Positions 38,647 through 49,365 of a DNA stretch of 64,000 nt are shown here, piece after piece (within the stretch, counting starts at the first letter, position 1; each line of letters opens with the position of its first letter). The notes beneath the pieces are model-generated. The model had not been told where the DNA came from, ran no database searches, and was given only the letters and a program-made list of their open reading frames with translations. Origin of the DNA: Candidatus Gallispira edinburgensis (GTDB taxonomy: Bacteria > Bacillota > Clostridia > Lachnospirales > CAG-274); NCBI GenBank assembly GCA_904395805.1, contig CAJFNV010000011.1:1-64000 (forward strand), given 5' to 3'. Position numbers and translations under genes: made by a program.

Positions 38647-41106
38647 TTAATCCTCATCCATTTCAATATGAACAGGTTTCAGATTCCATATATCCTCTGC
38701 ATATTCCTTAATTGTTCTGTCTGATGAGAACTTACCGCTGTGAGCAGTATTTAATATTGCCATTTTAGCCCACTTTTCCTTATCCTTATAAGCTTCATTC
38801 ACTCTTTCCTGAGCTTCCGCATATGAAGCAAAGTCCTTAAGAACAAAGTATTCATCCGGTCTTGAACCGTTGTATCCGTTAAGAAGTGAATCATATATTT
38901 CTCTGAAAAGCTCTGTATCATGGTCAAGAGTACCATTTATAAGCATATTTAATACAGCTCTTACATCAGAGTTCATATTGTAAATATCCCATGGATTGTA
39001 GTCATTTCTGCTGTAAGCATCAATAACCTCATCAGCCTTCATACCGAATATGAATATATTATCATCGCCAACTTCTTCTCTTATCTCAACATTTGCACCG
39101 TCAAGAGTACCTATAGTCAAAGCACCGTTAAGCATAAACTTCATATTTCCTGTACCTGATGCTTCTTTTGAAGCTGTTGATATCTGTTCTGAAACATCAG
39201 CGGCAGGTATAAGCTTTTCTGCAAGGCTTACTCTGTAGTTTTCAGCAAATATGACCTTGATCTTGCCTTCAATGCTTTCATCATTGTTTACAAGGTCTGC
39301 AACAGAATTGATAAGTTTGATAATAAGCTTTGCTCTTCTGTAGCCTGCTGCTGCCTTGGCACCAAATATAAACGTTCTTGGAACCATATCCATGCCTGGA
39401 TTTACCTTAAGCTTGTTATAAAGGCTCATAACATGAAGAATATTTAAAAGCTGTCTCTTGTATTCATGAAGTCTTTTGACCTGAATATCATAAATAGAAT
39501 CAGGATTTATTTCAATACCCATTGTAGCCTTGAAATAGTCTGATAAAGCAACCTTGTTTGCCTTTTTAATATCCATAAACTTCTTTCTGAAATCCTTGTC
39601 ATCAGCAAGAGGAACAAGTTTTTCAAGCTGTGACAGATCCTTATAGAAGCCGTCGCCGATCTCATCTGTAATAAGTTTAGCAAGCTCAGGATTTGCGTGA
39701 CCAAGCCATCTTCTCTGAGTAATTCCGTTTGTCTTATTGTTAAATCTTTCAGGATAAATTTCATAGAAATCCTTTAATTCCTGATTTTTAAGTATTTCTG
39801 TATGAAGAGCAGCAACGCCGTTTACAGAGTGGCTGCCTACAATAGCAAGCCATGCCATTCTTATCTGTCCGTCGGCAACAATTGCCATCTTTCTGATCTT
39901 TTCTGCATTATTACCATATTTATTAATGAGCATTTCACAGAATCTCTTGTTTATCTCTTCAACGATCATATATATACGTGGAAGAAGTCTTGAAAACAGT
40001 TCAATAGGCCACTTTTCAAGAGCTTCAGCCATAATTGTATGGTTTGTATATGCACAGCATCCCTTTGTGATTTCCCATGCATCATCCCAAGGCATATTAT
40101 ATTCATCCACAAGCAATCTCATAAGCTCTGCAACGGCAATACTTGGATGAGTATCATTTAACTGGAAAGCATATTTTTCTGAAAGCTTTGAAAAATCTGT
40201 ACCAAACTTCTGAACATACTTGTTAAGAACTCTCTGTAAAGTTGCTGATACAAAGAAATACTGCTGTCTTAATCTTAATTCCTTACCTGCATAATGCTCA
40301 TCGGCAGGATATAAAACTTCTGTAAGAGTCTTTGCAAGATTTTCTTCCTCAACAGCCTTATTATAGTTGCCTTCATTAAAGCTCTTAAGGTCAAATTTAT
40401 TCTTAGCCTCTGCATCCCATAATCTGAGTGTATTAACAGTATTGTTATCAAAACCTACAACAGGATAATCATAAGGAATAGCTATAACTGACTGATAATT
40501 TTCCTGAACAAATTTATACTGTCCGTCTTCCTGCTTTACAGCCTTTACATTACCGCCGAACTTGACCTCAACAGAATATTCGGGACGTTTAACCCCCCAC
40601 ATATCTCCGTCCTGAAGCCAGTTGTCAGGTACTTCGATCTGGTATCCATTTTCAATTTTCTGCTCAAATATACCGTAATGGTATCTTATACCGCAGCCGT
40701 ATGCAGGAAGTTCAAGTGTTGAAAGAGAGTCAAGGAAACATGCTGCAAGTCTGCCCAAGCCGCCGTTTCCAAGTCCCGGGTCTCTTTCAACCTCTTCAAG
40801 CATATTGTAATCAATATTCAATTCAGAAAGAACTTCCTTAACTTCATTAAGCATTGTCATATTAAGTATTGCATTGCCTAAAAAACGTCCCATAAGAAAT
40901 TCCATTGATAAATAGCATACGATCTTGCAGCCTGTTTTATCATAGGTTTCATGGGTTTTGAGCCACTTGTCTGTTACATAATCTCTTATTGTGAAAACAA
41001 GTGCTTCATAGAGCTGCTCTTTTGTTGCAGTTTCAATTGACTTACGTGACAGTGTTTTTACATTGTCGGAAAGCTTCTTTTTAAATTCTTCCTTATTGAT
41101 ATGCAT
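38647..41106 (-). CDS. glgP: Glycogen/maltodextrin phosphorylase
   Basis: NGGLGRLAACFLDSL...HTIMAEALEKWP...GITQRRWLGHANPELA...VKRLHEYKRQLLN...EASGTGNMKFMLNGALTIGTLDGANVEI. Confidence 0.97.
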   Translation of the reverse strand: MHINKEEFKKKLSDNVKTLSRKSIETATKEQLYEALVFTIRDYVTDKWLKTHETYDKTGCKIVCYLSMEFLMGRFLGNAILNMTMLNEVKEVLSELNIDYNMLEEVERDPGLGNGGLGRLAACFLDSLSTLELPAYGCGIRYHYGIFEQKIENGYQIEVPDNWLQDGDMWGVKRPEYSVEVKFGGNVKAVKQEDGQYKFVQENYQSVIAIPYDYPVVGFDNNTVNTLRLWDAEAKNKFDLKSFNEGNYNKAVEEENLAKTLTEVLYPADEHYAGKELRLRQQYFFVSATLQRVLNKYVQKFGTDFSKLSEKYAFQLNDTHPSIAVAELMRLLVDEYNMPWDDAWEITKGCCAYTNHTIMAEALEKWPIELFSRLLPRIYMIVEEINKRFCEMLINKYGNNAEKIRKMAIVADGQIRMAWLAIVGSHSVNGVAALHTEILKNQELKDFYEIYPERFNNKTNGITQRRWLGHANPELAKLITDEIGDGFYKDLSQLEKLVPLADDKDFRKKFMDIKKANKVALSDYFKATMGIEINPDSIYDIQVKRLHEYKRQLLNILHVMSLYNKLKVNPGMDMVPRTFIFGAKAAAGYRRAKLIIKLINSVADLVNNDESIEGKIKVIFAENYRVSLAEKLIPAADVSEQISTASKEASGTGNMKFMLNGALTIGTLDGANVEIREEVGDDNIFIFGMKADEVIDAYSRNDYNPWDIYNMNSDVRAVLNMLINGTLDHDTELFREIYDSLLNGYNGSRPDEYFVLKDFASYAEAQERVNEAYKDKEKWAKMAILNTAHSGKFSSDRTIKEYAEDIWNLKPVHIEMDED

Positions 41107-41130
41107 TTTTAACATCTCCTTTATTTTGAA

Positions 41131-42201
41131 TTATTCTTCAGTACCGTTTTTTAATTTTTCTGCCTGTTCTGTTGTAATAAGTGCATCCATAATTTCATCA
41201 AGATCACCGTCAATAATTGTATCCAGTTTATGGAGTGTTAAACCTATTCTGTGGTCGGTAACTCTTCCCTGAGGATAATTATAGGTTCTTATTCTTTCGT
41301 TTCTGTTTCCTCTGCCGATCTGGCTTTTTCTTTCTGCCGCAACCTCAGCATGCTGTTTTTCCTGTTCAAGATCATAGAGCTTACTCATTAAGACCTTAAG
41401 TGCTTTTTCTTTATTCTTGATCTGGCTTTTTTCGTCCTGGCATGATATTACTATACCTGTAGGTATGTGTGTAAGTCTTACAGCGGAGTCCGTAGTGTTT
41501 ACACACTGTCCGCCGTTACCTGATGCCCTGAAAACATCAAATCTGCAGTCATTCATATTAAGCTGAACATCTACAGCTTCAACCTCCGGGAGCACCGCAA
41601 CAGATGCAGTTGAAGTATGAATTCTTCCACCTGATTCTGTTGCAGGTATTCGCTGTACTCTGTGTACACCGCTTTCATACTTAAGTCTGGAATATGCTCC
41701 CTGACCGTTGATCATAAATGAAATTTCTCTGAATCCCCCTGCTTCACATTCATTGGTATTCATGATTTCGATTTTCCAGTGTCTTCTTTCAGCATATCTT
41801 GAGTACATTCTGAATAGATCGCCTGCAAAAATATTTGCCTCGTCTCCTCCTGCACCCCCTCTTATTTCAACAATAACATTTTTTTCATCATTAGGATCCT
41901 TAGGAAGCAAAAGAACTGTTAATTCATCCTTAAGCTCATCAAGCTTTTTTCTTCCTTCTGAAAATTCTTCCTTAGCCAGTGCTTTCATTTCTTCATCTGA
42001 GTCATCAAGCATTTCTCTGGCTTCCTCAACAGCTTCTTCTGTTTCTTTATATTCTCTGTATTTTTCAACTATAGGAGAAATGTCACTGTGCTCTTTCATA
42101 AGCTTTCTCCATTCCTCGTTATTGCTTATTACTTCCGGGTCGTTTATTTTATCCGAAAGGTCAATATAGCGCTTTTCTATGTCTGCTAATCTTTCAAGCA
42201 T
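41131..42201 (-). CDS. prfA: Peptide chain release factor 1
   Basis: [20 protein letters not shown]...[17 protein letters not shown]...[30 protein letters not shown] track extends to 42255. Confidence 0.97.
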   Translation of the reverse strand: MLERLADIEKRYIDLSDKINDPEVISNNEEWRKLMKEHSDISPIVEKYREYKETEEAVEEAREMLDDSDEEMKALAKEEFSEGRKKLDELKDELTVLLLPKDPNDEKNVIVEIRGGAGGDEANIFAGDLFRMYSRYAERRHWKIEIMNTNECEAGGFREISFMINGQGAYSRLKYESGVHRVQRIPATESGGRIHTSTASVAVLPEVEAVDVQLNMNDCRFDVFRASGNGGQCVNTTDSAVRLTHIPTGIVISCQDEKSQIKNKEKALKVLMSKLYDLEQEKQHAEVAAERKSQIGRGNRNERIRTYNYPQGRVTDHRIGLTLHKLDTIIDGDLDEIMDALITTEQAEKLKNGTEE

Positions 42202-42238
42202 AAGTATGTCATCCTCCATTAACCTTGATATTATTTTA

Positions 42239-43072
42239 TCATATTTTGTAGCCAATTACAACCCTGTCAAGTCCCGAAAGGTCTTTTTCAACGCTTATAT
42301 TTTCAAATCCCTTTTCGCTCAGCAGTTTTGATACTTTATCACCTTGATTGTATCCTATTTCAAATATTACACAGCCGTTTTTATTAATGTAACTGTCTAT
42401 ATCATTTATAATTCTTCTGTAAAAATCAAGTCCGTCATTTCCGCCGTCAAGAGCCGATAAAGGTTCATAATCCTTTACACCAGGTTCCAGGGTCTCAATA
42501 ACATCTTTTTCAATATAAGGCGGATTCGAAAGTATAATGTCATATTTTTCATTTACTTCACTGAACAAATCACTTTTAAAAAAATTTACATTTACTCCGT
42601 TATTACTGCCGTTTTCAATTGCAGTTTTAAGAGCACCTTCCGATATATCCACAGCATCAACATGTGTATTGGTATATTTCGCTATACTTACCGCTATTGC
42701 TCCCGAACCTGTACCTATATCAAGAACAGAATTGTAAGTATTCTTTTTTACGATCTCAATTGCCCTTTCAACAAGAATTTCAGTATCTCCCCTCGGTATA
42801 AGTGTGTGTGAATTGACCTTGAAATCAAGCCCCATAAATTCACACACACCTAAAATATACTGCATAGGTTTATGCTTTATTCTTTCCGAGCACATTTCAT
42901 TTATTTTACAGATTTCATTTTCATTAAGTTCTTTATCGGGGTATGTCAATATCTGCACTCTTGTCATACCTGCAGCATTTCCCACAATAAGCTGAGCATC
43001 AAGCAGGGGGGTGTCTGTATTGCTTTCAGCCAGCTTTTTTCTGACTTCCTGCACAGCTTCCTTCACATTCAT
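42239..43072 (-). CDS. prmC: Release factor glutamine methyltransferase
   Basis: [16 protein letters not shown]...[18 protein letters not shown]...[14 protein letters not shown]. Confidence 0.96.
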   Translation of the reverse strand: MNVKEAVQEVRKKLAESNTDTPLLDAQLIVGNAAGMTRVQILTYPDKELNENEICKINEMCSERIKHKPMQYILGVCEFMGLDFKVNSHTLIPRGDTEILVERAIEIVKKNTYNSVLDIGTGSGAIAVSIAKYTNTHVDAVDISEGALKTAIENGSNNGVNVNFFKSDLFSEVNEKYDIILSNPPYIEKDVIETLEPGVKDYEPLSALDGGNDGLDFYRRIINDIDSYINKNGCVIFEIGYNQGDKVSKLLSEKGFENISVEKDLSGLDRVVIGYKI

Positions 43073-44009
43073 CAACAGGTTCCTCCTCCAGTACAGCTTT
43101 AAGAGAGGCTATGGCAACTTCGATCATACTGTCATCGGGCTCTTTTGTTGTTATAAGCTGAGTTGCAATTCCCGGAAAGCTTACTATATTAACAAGTAAA
43201 TTGTCATGTCTGCCTGCCCATCTTATGACTTCATATGAAAGTCCTGCAATTAACGGTATAAGTATAATTCTTGAAAGTATTCTCAGCCAGAAATCATTTG
43301 TAGGCACAAAGAAAAACACAATTATACTTATAATAAGTACTATTACAAGGAAACTTGTACCGCATCTTTTATGAAAACGTGTACTCTTTCTTACATTTTC
43401 AACAGTAAGTTCCATATCACTTTCAAAGCAGTTTATTGTCTTATGCTCTGCACCATGATACATAAATACCCTTTTGATATCCTTCATCTGTGAAACAAGT
43501 ATCATGTATCCTAAGAAAATCATGATTTTAATTACACTTTCAATAGCACCTCTTACTGATGTGCTGCCTCCTAAAAATCCGTTGATCCAGCCTCCGAGAA
43601 CTGTCGGAAGCAGAATAAAAAGAGCAACACAAAGACATATTGACACAAACACGCTGAAATATATGACATAATCAGCCAGCTTATCTCCAACCTTTTTTTC
43701 AAGCCACATTTCAAACTTGCTTTCCTTGTCATATTCAATATCATCAAGTCCTGCAAGCTCTGCTGATTTCATTGTCACCTTCATTCCTGTCACAAGGGAA
43801 TCAACAAAAGCAATAATTCCTCTGAATATAGGCAGTCTCCATATAAAAGCTCTGTCCTTAGCTGATTTCATATCTGTTTTTACTGTTTTTATATTTTTAT
43901 CCGGAGTTCTCACTGAAAGTGCATACATGCTTTTTCCTCTCATCATTACACCTTCAATAACAGCCTGACCTCCGACACCCTTTTCCCACTTTTTCTTCTT
44001 ATTATCCAT
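43026..44009 (-). CDS. DUF1385 (YqhQ-like) membrane protein
   Basis: VGGQAVIEGVMMRGKSMYALSVR...FMYHGAEHKTINCFES...RFHKRCGTSFLVIVLIIS; 3' end overlaps prmC. Confidence 0.92.
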   Translation of the reverse strand: MDNKKKKWEKGVGGQAVIEGVMMRGKSMYALSVRTPDKNIKTVKTDMKSAKDRAFIWRLPIFRGIIAFVDSLVTGMKVTMKSAELAGLDDIEYDKESKFEMWLEKKVGDKLADYVIYFSVFVSICLCVALFILLPTVLGGWINGFLGGSTSVRGAIESVIKIMIFLGYMILVSQMKDIKRVFMYHGAEHKTINCFESDMELTVENVRKSTRFHKRCGTSFLVIVLIISIIVFFFVPTNDFWLRILSRIILIPLIAGLSYEVIRWAGRHDNLLVNIVSFPGIATQLITTKEPDDSMIEVAIASLKAVLEEEPVDECEGSCAGSQKKAG

Positions 44010-44022
44010 ATATAACCTCCCG

Positions 44023-44895
44023 TTATCTATATACACTCATATTCAACTCTGCAGTAGCACTGCTTAACTCTCTGTTTATTTCATCAGCCTTTTCTGTTAT
44101 AAGACTGATTTCTGCTGCAGCTTCCTCGTAGGTCAAATCATTATCAAGCATTCTTTCTACAAGGTCGCATAATTCATTAACTGTATTTATCATCTCCATT
44201 GATAATTCATGGAAGTCACTGTAATCATCAGGGGGAGTCATTTGAGAAAGCTTTGAATACACATTGTCAAGACTTTCTTTTGCTTCTTCTGTTTGTCTTT
44301 TAAGGGTATCGATTTTACTGTTGTAATTTCTGTCTGTAAGGGAATTAAGGGTTCTGAAAAGTGAATTTACACTGTCAAGTTCAGATATATTTTCTGTATA
44401 TTCCTTTACATATTCATTTACACTAAAGCTTATCTGTTCCTTTTGATTACTGTTAATGTATACGGATTTTGTTGGCGCATCCCATGTAACAGTTGCACCT
44501 GTACATTCTGCCACAGCTCTTAAAGGTATCATAAATGAATCATTAATGATCTGGGCAGGAACGTCAAGCATATATGCCTGTTCATTTACCTGCATGCCTT
44601 TATGTCCGCTTCTCATTGTTATTGTCTGTATATCATTTGAAATTACACAGGATTTTGTCTTGGCATCCCAGCTTACACTGTAGCCCATTTTTTCAAATAT
44701 ACCTCTTAAAGGTATAAGAGTTCTTCTTTCTACAACAGTAGGTTCCTGTGATGAGAACTGAATATATTCACCGTTAAGATATACCTTTATTTTCTGCTCT
44801 GTATCCTCAGCCCCGATTGTACTTACTGTAAAAAGCATAGTCATGCTAAGTACTGCAAGGCAGATGTATATTAATTTTTTTCTCAATAAAATCAC
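44023..44895 (-). CDS. Copper amine oxidase N-terminal-like domain secreted protein
   Basis: VYLNGEYIQFSSQEPTVVERRTLIPLRGIFEKMGYSVSWDAKTKSCVISN...MIPLRAVAECTGATVTWDAPTKSVYIN. Confidence 0.85.
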   Translation of the reverse strand: MILLRKKLIYICLAVLSMTMLFTVSTIGAEDTEQKIKVYLNGEYIQFSSQEPTVVERRTLIPLRGIFEKMGYSVSWDAKTKSCVISNDIQTITMRSGHKGMQVNEQAYMLDVPAQIINDSFMIPLRAVAECTGATVTWDAPTKSVYINSNQKEQISFSVNEYVKEYTENISELDSVNSLFRTLNSLTDRNYNSKIDTLKRQTEEAKESLDNVYSKLSQMTPPDDYSDFHELSMEMINTVNELCDLVERMLDNDLTYEEAAAEISLITEKADEINRELSSATAELNMSVYR

Positions 44896-45006
44896 CTCTT
44901 ATCGAATTATTTTACCATAAAATAATCTTTTATTCAACATATATTTCTCAATATGAATAAATATCCTGTAATAATCAATTTTCTTTTAATATTATAAATA
45001 ATCAGT

Positions 45007-45042
45007 AAAAAGCAGTCCCGATAATGATTTATCAGGACTGCC
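45007..45042 (-). terminator. Intrinsic terminator of the 45067-46254 gene
   Basis: minus strand: GGCAGTCCTGATAAA-tca-TTATCGGGACTGCTTTTT. Confidence 0.85.
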
Positions 45043-45066
45043 TTAAACTCATTTTAAAGTATTAAA

Positions 45067-46254
45067 TTAAAATTCATCCATCCAGCTTCCGTACCATTGA
45101 TGAGCTCCGTCACATACATTAAGAGGAACTTCTCTGCCAAAGAGCTCAAAGGCTTTGTTAGCAATGTCTATCTGTTCATAAACGCCTTCAAGACCTCTGT
45201 CGCCATTAAGCTGGTCCTCATTACCTGTTTCAATATATATGTCCTTGTCTGCATCAAGTGCAAGAATGTCACCCATGTCAACATACTTCCACATATCAGG
45301 TACAAAGTTACATCCGCATCTGTTGTTATAAATCAAAGTGTCCTTATAGCTGTGAAGGAAACCGCTTACTATAGTTTTGTCAATATTATCATCCATTACA
45401 GATAACCATAATGCACTCTGTCCGCCTCCTGAAAATCCTACACAGTTGATTTCTGTATAATTTAATGTTGCAATATAGTCAGCAAGACGCATATTTTCAA
45501 GCAATATCATTCCCTGAAGACTGTAGCCAAGGCTGGTAAGAGCATTGTTGATATCATTGCACTCAGCTGTAGTGTTTGCATATATTCCAAGTGTTCTTTC
45601 TCCTGCACCTAAAAGATCAGGAACATAAACTGTATATCCCTTTTCAAGAAGCTGGAACGCATAGTCATAATGATACTGCTGCATACCTTCTGTATAGCTT
45701 TCGTTTTCATTTCCCACAAGCCCTTCCTTACCGTCGCTGCCATGACCGTGCAGAGCAATTGCAGCTTTACCGTTTCCGTTTGTTTTAGGTTTTAAAACAT
45801 AATAAGGCATATACAAGTCATCTATAGTATTTATTTCATACTTGTACCTAATATATGTAGGGAATTCCTCTGATTCAATAAGATTTGGAGCAGATTCGGC
45901 AGGCACAAGGTCCGCTACGCCCATTACTTCCATGAGCTTTTCTTTTGTGCTCTCACGCCATTTTTCGTATTCTTCAACTGTATTTCCCGTAAACCTTAAC
46001 TCAGGTACATCAGGCATATTTTCCTTAATAAAATTAAGTATATTATACCTAGGATTTACAATATGTCCGTCATAAGTAACTGATGTAACCTCATTTGTTG
46101 TGGATTCAGTTGTTGCTTCAACATTTGTTTTAGTTTTTCCTCTGTTCATAAGTAATCCGGCATCTGCGGATGTTGACATACCAACAGACAGTATACTAAC
46201 ACCCATAACAGTTGCCAATGTACTGCATATAAATCTTGTTTTACATTTTTTCAT
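45067..46254 (-). CDS. Secreted alpha/beta-hydrolase family protein (esterase-like)
   Basis: Signal peptide; ALHGHGSDGKEGLVG...VYVPDLLGAGERTLG...INCVGFSGGGQSALWLS. Confidence 0.82.
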   Translation of the reverse strand: MKKCKTRFICSTLATVMGVSILSVGMSTSADAGLLMNRGKTKTNVEATTESTTNEVTSVTYDGHIVNPRYNILNFIKENMPDVPELRFTGNTVEEYEKWRESTKEKLMEVMGVADLVPAESAPNLIESEEFPTYIRYKYEINTIDDLYMPYYVLKPKTNGNGKAAIALHGHGSDGKEGLVGNENESYTEGMQQYHYDYAFQLLEKGYTVYVPDLLGAGERTLGIYANTTAECNDINNALTSLGYSLQGMILLENMRLADYIATLNYTEINCVGFSGGGQSALWLSVMDDNIDKTIVSGFLHSYKDTLIYNNRCGCNFVPDMWKYVDMGDILALDADKDIYIETGNEDQLNGDRGLEGVYEQIDIANKAFELFGREVPLNVCDGAHQWYGSWMDEF

Positions 46255-46659
46255 TATAAATCCCTCCTGTTTTTATAAAATTGTAAATCTAGCCTCAGTT
46301 TCATTATATAACTTTTTAAATCAAATATCAATATTTGTAAAAATTTTATAAATAAAGCTAAATCACTAATATTTAGAAAATTATCTGTTTTTTAAGCTTT
46401 TTCAAAATCATTTCATTCTTCATACACTGCATAGAGCTCTCTTTTGTAATTCCACAGTTACTGGGCTAAACTCACATTCAGTTAAAATCTTATTACATAT
46501 GGAATTTCATTGCAGCACCTTTCTCCTAGTGAATAATTTGGTAAGTTTACTCTATAATAACAACTCTCCTTTTATAATTCATAATTTTTTATTATTATAA
46601 TACTCTTATTCACTATTTCAAGTAGTCTAAAAAATTAGTTTACTTTCAAATAAAATAAA

Positions 46660-46682
46660 GGACTGCTCTTTGTACACAGTCC
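46660..46682 (-). terminator. Intrinsic terminator of flavodoxin gene
   Basis: minus strand: GGACTG-tgtacaaagag-CAGTCCtttattt. Confidence 0.7.
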
Positions 46683-46699
46683 TAAAAAACTTACATCTG

Positions 46700-47176
46700 T
46701 TAATTTTTGTTACTTTCAATCCATTTATTAATTTCTGACACAGAAGTTGAAAGGTCAGAACCGTTAAATTTAATGTTTATAGCTTTTTTAACATCTGCAT
46801 TACTGCACACGTTTTTAATATCATCTTCTGTGTGTCCTATCCATCCCCCGTTTGTAATAAATGGACATATTGTTTTTCCGTTAAAGTCATTATTATTAAG
46901 AAATGTTTTTACTGCCGGAGCAAATGTATACCACCATACAGGTGTACCCAAAAATATTTTGTCATAATTATTAATGTCAATTTCCAAAGGCATTATTTCA
47001 GGCATATAGCCTCTGTTTACTTCTTTCTGTCCTTGACTGACTACAGAATTATAGCTTCCTTTGTATGGAGTAACTGTTTTAATTTCAGCCATTTCAGCCC
47101 CTGTGTTTTTATGTATCATTTCAGCAATTTCCTTTGTATTTCCGCTATATGAATAATATACAATAACCGATTTCAT
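46700..47176 (-). CDS. Flavodoxin
   Basis: MKSVIVYYSYSGNTKEIAEMIHKNTGAEMAEIKTVTPY...DKIFLGTPVWWYTFAPAVKTFL. Confidence 0.92.
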   Translation of the reverse strand: MKSVIVYYSYSGNTKEIAEMIHKNTGAEMAEIKTVTPYKGSYNSVVSQGQKEVNRGYMPEIMPLEIDINNYDKIFLGTPVWWYTFAPAVKTFLNNNDFNGKTICPFITNGGWIGHTEDDIKNVCSNADVKKAINIKFNGSDLSTSVSEINKWIESNKN

Positions 47177-47210
47177 TTAAACTCTTCCTTTCAAAAATAT
47201 ATTTTAAATA

Positions 47211-47241
47211 ATTATATATCTTTGAGTAAGCTCCAAGTCAA
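47211..47241 (-). promoter_or_regulatory. MerR-type promoter of flavodoxin gene (19-bp spacer)
   Basis: minus strand TTGACTTGGAGCTTACTCAAAGATATATAAT. Confidence 0.75.
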
Positions 47242-47271
47242 CAGTTATTTTATAATTTATTTGTTATTATT

Positions 47272-47496
47272 CTAATTGCTTATAATATCTTCGATAACAT
47301 AGTCTATATGTACGGGCGATAAATTTTCATCATTAAATAATTTAACATACCGTACAGCTTCGTTTTTATTTAAAAATACATCTGAAATGTGTCGGATAAC
47401 TTTCGTTCCTTCATATATAATTATACCATATGAAGTATAATTTAATCCCTCTGTTTTTAAATTTTCTTCTACAACTTCATATTTCACATCAGACAT
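47272..47496 (-). CDS. Small uncharacterised protein, possibly DUF6514 family
   Basis: MSDVKYEVVEENLKTEGLNYTSYGIIIYEGTKVIRHISDVFLNKNEAVRYVKLFNDENLSPVHIDYVIEDI. Confidence 0.7.
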   Translation of the reverse strand: MSDVKYEVVEENLKTEGLNYTSYGIIIYEGTKVIRHISDVFLNKNEAVRYVKLFNDENLSPVHIDYVIEDIISN

Positions 47497-47783
47497 TTTT
47501 AACACCGCTTTTATTTAAACTTTTATAAATTTCTGTAAATGTAAATTTGTCTGCAACCATATTAAATAAATAATACATACCTTTTCTCCTTTAATCTGAT
47601 AAAATCTACAAATATTTTATCAAATTATTGTACAATTTGCTATGAAATCTATTTCATATTATGCATTTTATTATAACACAAAAATATTTGTTACTGTTTT
47701 TATTATATTCAAAATAAATTTATTGCAATATTCTAAATTTCTGCAATATATTAATAATAACTATAAAATTGAGAGGTTACATA

Positions 47784-48605
47784 ATGAAACTTTTAAGCAA
47801 AAAGAAACCGATTATTATTACTATTTTAATTGTAATGACTGCAGGTGCAATATTTTCATTTGCTCCGATTTTACAGGAAACCCTTTATCCTGAAGTAATT
47901 GCAACATCAGCAGCAAAAAGGAAACTGCCTATATATTGCGTTGATACTCAGGGCAAGCCGCAAATTTCAATAAGCTTTGACGCTGCATGGGGAGCAGAAG
48001 ATACAGATACACTTCTTGAAATACTTAAAAATAATGATGTTAAAGCTACATTTTTCCTGTGCGGATACTGGGTAGATAAATATCCCGAAGAAGTAAAAAA
48101 AATATATGAAGCCGGTAATGACATTGGAAATCATAGTAATACACATCCTCACAGTTCTCAGTTAAGCCTAGAGGAAAACAAGAAAAACATTATGGATTGT
48201 CACAACAAAATCAAGGAACTTTTAAACATTGATCCTATATTATACAGACCGCCTTTCGGAGAATATAATGATACTGTTATTACAGCAGCAGAAGAATGCG
48301 GTTATTATCCGGTGCAGTGGGACGTAGACAGTTTAGACTGGAAGGAACTTGGCACTGATCACGAAATAAATCAAGTGCTTAATCATAAGCATTTAGGCAA
48401 CGGCTCAATACTTTTGTTCCATAACGATGCCAAATATACGCCGGAAGTTTTGGATACAATAATAAAAAAGCTCAAAGAAAAAGGATTCGAAATCGTTCCC
48501 ATAAGCCGGCTAATACATAAAGAAAATTATACTATTAACAGTGAAGGCAGACAGCTTCCGAATACATCAGCGTCTGCAGAAACAACAACTATTACTGAGG
48601 ATTAA
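47784..48605 (+). CDS. Polysaccharide deacetylase (PdaB/NodB-like)
   Basis: ISISFDAAWGAEDTDTLLEILKNNDVKATFFLCGYWVDKYPEEVKKIYEAGNDIGNHSNTHPHSSQLS...YRPPFGEYND. Confidence 0.94.
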   Translation: MKLLSKKKPIIITILIVMTAGAIFSFAPILQETLYPEVIATSAAKRKLPIYCVDTQGKPQISISFDAAWGAEDTDTLLEILKNNDVKATFFLCGYWVDKYPEEVKKIYEAGNDIGNHSNTHPHSSQLSLEENKKNIMDCHNKIKELLNIDPILYRPPFGEYNDTVITAAEECGYYPVQWDVDSLDWKELGTDHEINQVLNHKHLGNGSILLFHNDAKYTPEVLDTIIKKLKEKGFEIVPISRLIHKENYTINSEGRQLPNTSASAETTTITED

Positions 48606-48655
48606 TCAGGAAGATTTAATTTCGAACAAATAATAATTTAATTATCAGACAATTT

Positions 48656-48692
48656 TATGGTATTCAACAGCAAATGCTGAATACCATATTTT
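48656..48692 (+). terminator. Intrinsic terminator after polysaccharide deacetylase
   Basis: TATGGTATTCAacagcaaatgcTGAATACCATATTTTTT. Confidence 0.85.
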
Positions 48693-48705
48693 TTGACATA
48701 AACCT

Positions 48706-48726
48706 TATGAGTATGATATACTCATA
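48706..48726 (+). promoter_or_regulatory. Perfect operator-like palindrome overlapping the -10 of the carbonic anhydrase promoter
   Basis: TATGAGTAT-gat-ATACTCATA; TTGACA (48693-98) - 18 bp - TATACT (48717-22). Confidence 0.7.
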
Positions 48727-48796
48727 CTGTAAAGGCTGTATTTTTACTTTATAGCCTATTAACAAATTACAATTATAAAACAGAATGGAGATCATT

Positions 48797-49345
48797 ATGA
48801 TAGAAGAAATACTTGAATACAACAAAAAATTTGTTGAAGAAAAGAAATATGAACAATATAAGACAAGTAAATATCCAGACAAAAAGATTGCAATACTTTC
48901 ATGTATGGACACAAGGCTTACAGAACTTTTGCCTGCAGCATTAGGTATAAAGAACGGCGATGTAAAGATAATCAAAAATGCCGGCGGTGTTGTTACTCAC
49001 CCTTTCGGAAGTGTTGTCAGAAGTCTGCTTGTTGCAATATTTGAGCTTGGTGTCAATGAAATTATGGTTATAGGACATACTGACTGCGGTGTTCAGCATA
49101 TTAACAGTGATATGATGATTGAACATATGATAAAAAGAGGAGTTTCTCATAAAAGCATTGAAATAATGAAATACTGCGGTATTGACTTTGAAAACTGGCT
49201 TTCAGGCTTTGAAAATGTTGAAACATCTGTGTATGAAACTGTTAAATTTTTAAAAGAACATCCTCTCATGCCTAAAGATGTGGGCATTGCAGGATATGTT
49301 ATGGATTCTGTTACAGGTGAATTAAATGCAATTGAAAATTGCTAA
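48797..49345 (+). CDS. Beta-class carbonic anhydrase
   Basis: IAILSCMDTRLTELLPAALGIKNGDVKIIKNAGGVVT...VIGHTDCGVQH. Confidence 0.93.
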   Translation: MIEEILEYNKKFVEEKKYEQYKTSKYPDKKIAILSCMDTRLTELLPAALGIKNGDVKIIKNAGGVVTHPFGSVVRSLLVAIFELGVNEIMVIGHTDCGVQHINSDMMIEHMIKRGVSHKSIEIMKYCGIDFENWLSGFENVETSVYETVKFLKEHPLMPKDVGIAGYVMDSVTGELNAIENC

Positions 49346-49365
49346 TATAAATACGGAGTGATTTT

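Noticed and set aside
46380-46600. Possible degraded gene on minus strand (ILTECEFSPVTVELQKRALCSV*)
   Set aside because: Too short, multiple stops, no recognisable family; could be decay but unsupported. A weak TTGGTAAGTTTACTCTATAAT resemblance to the MerR promoters is also not convincing.
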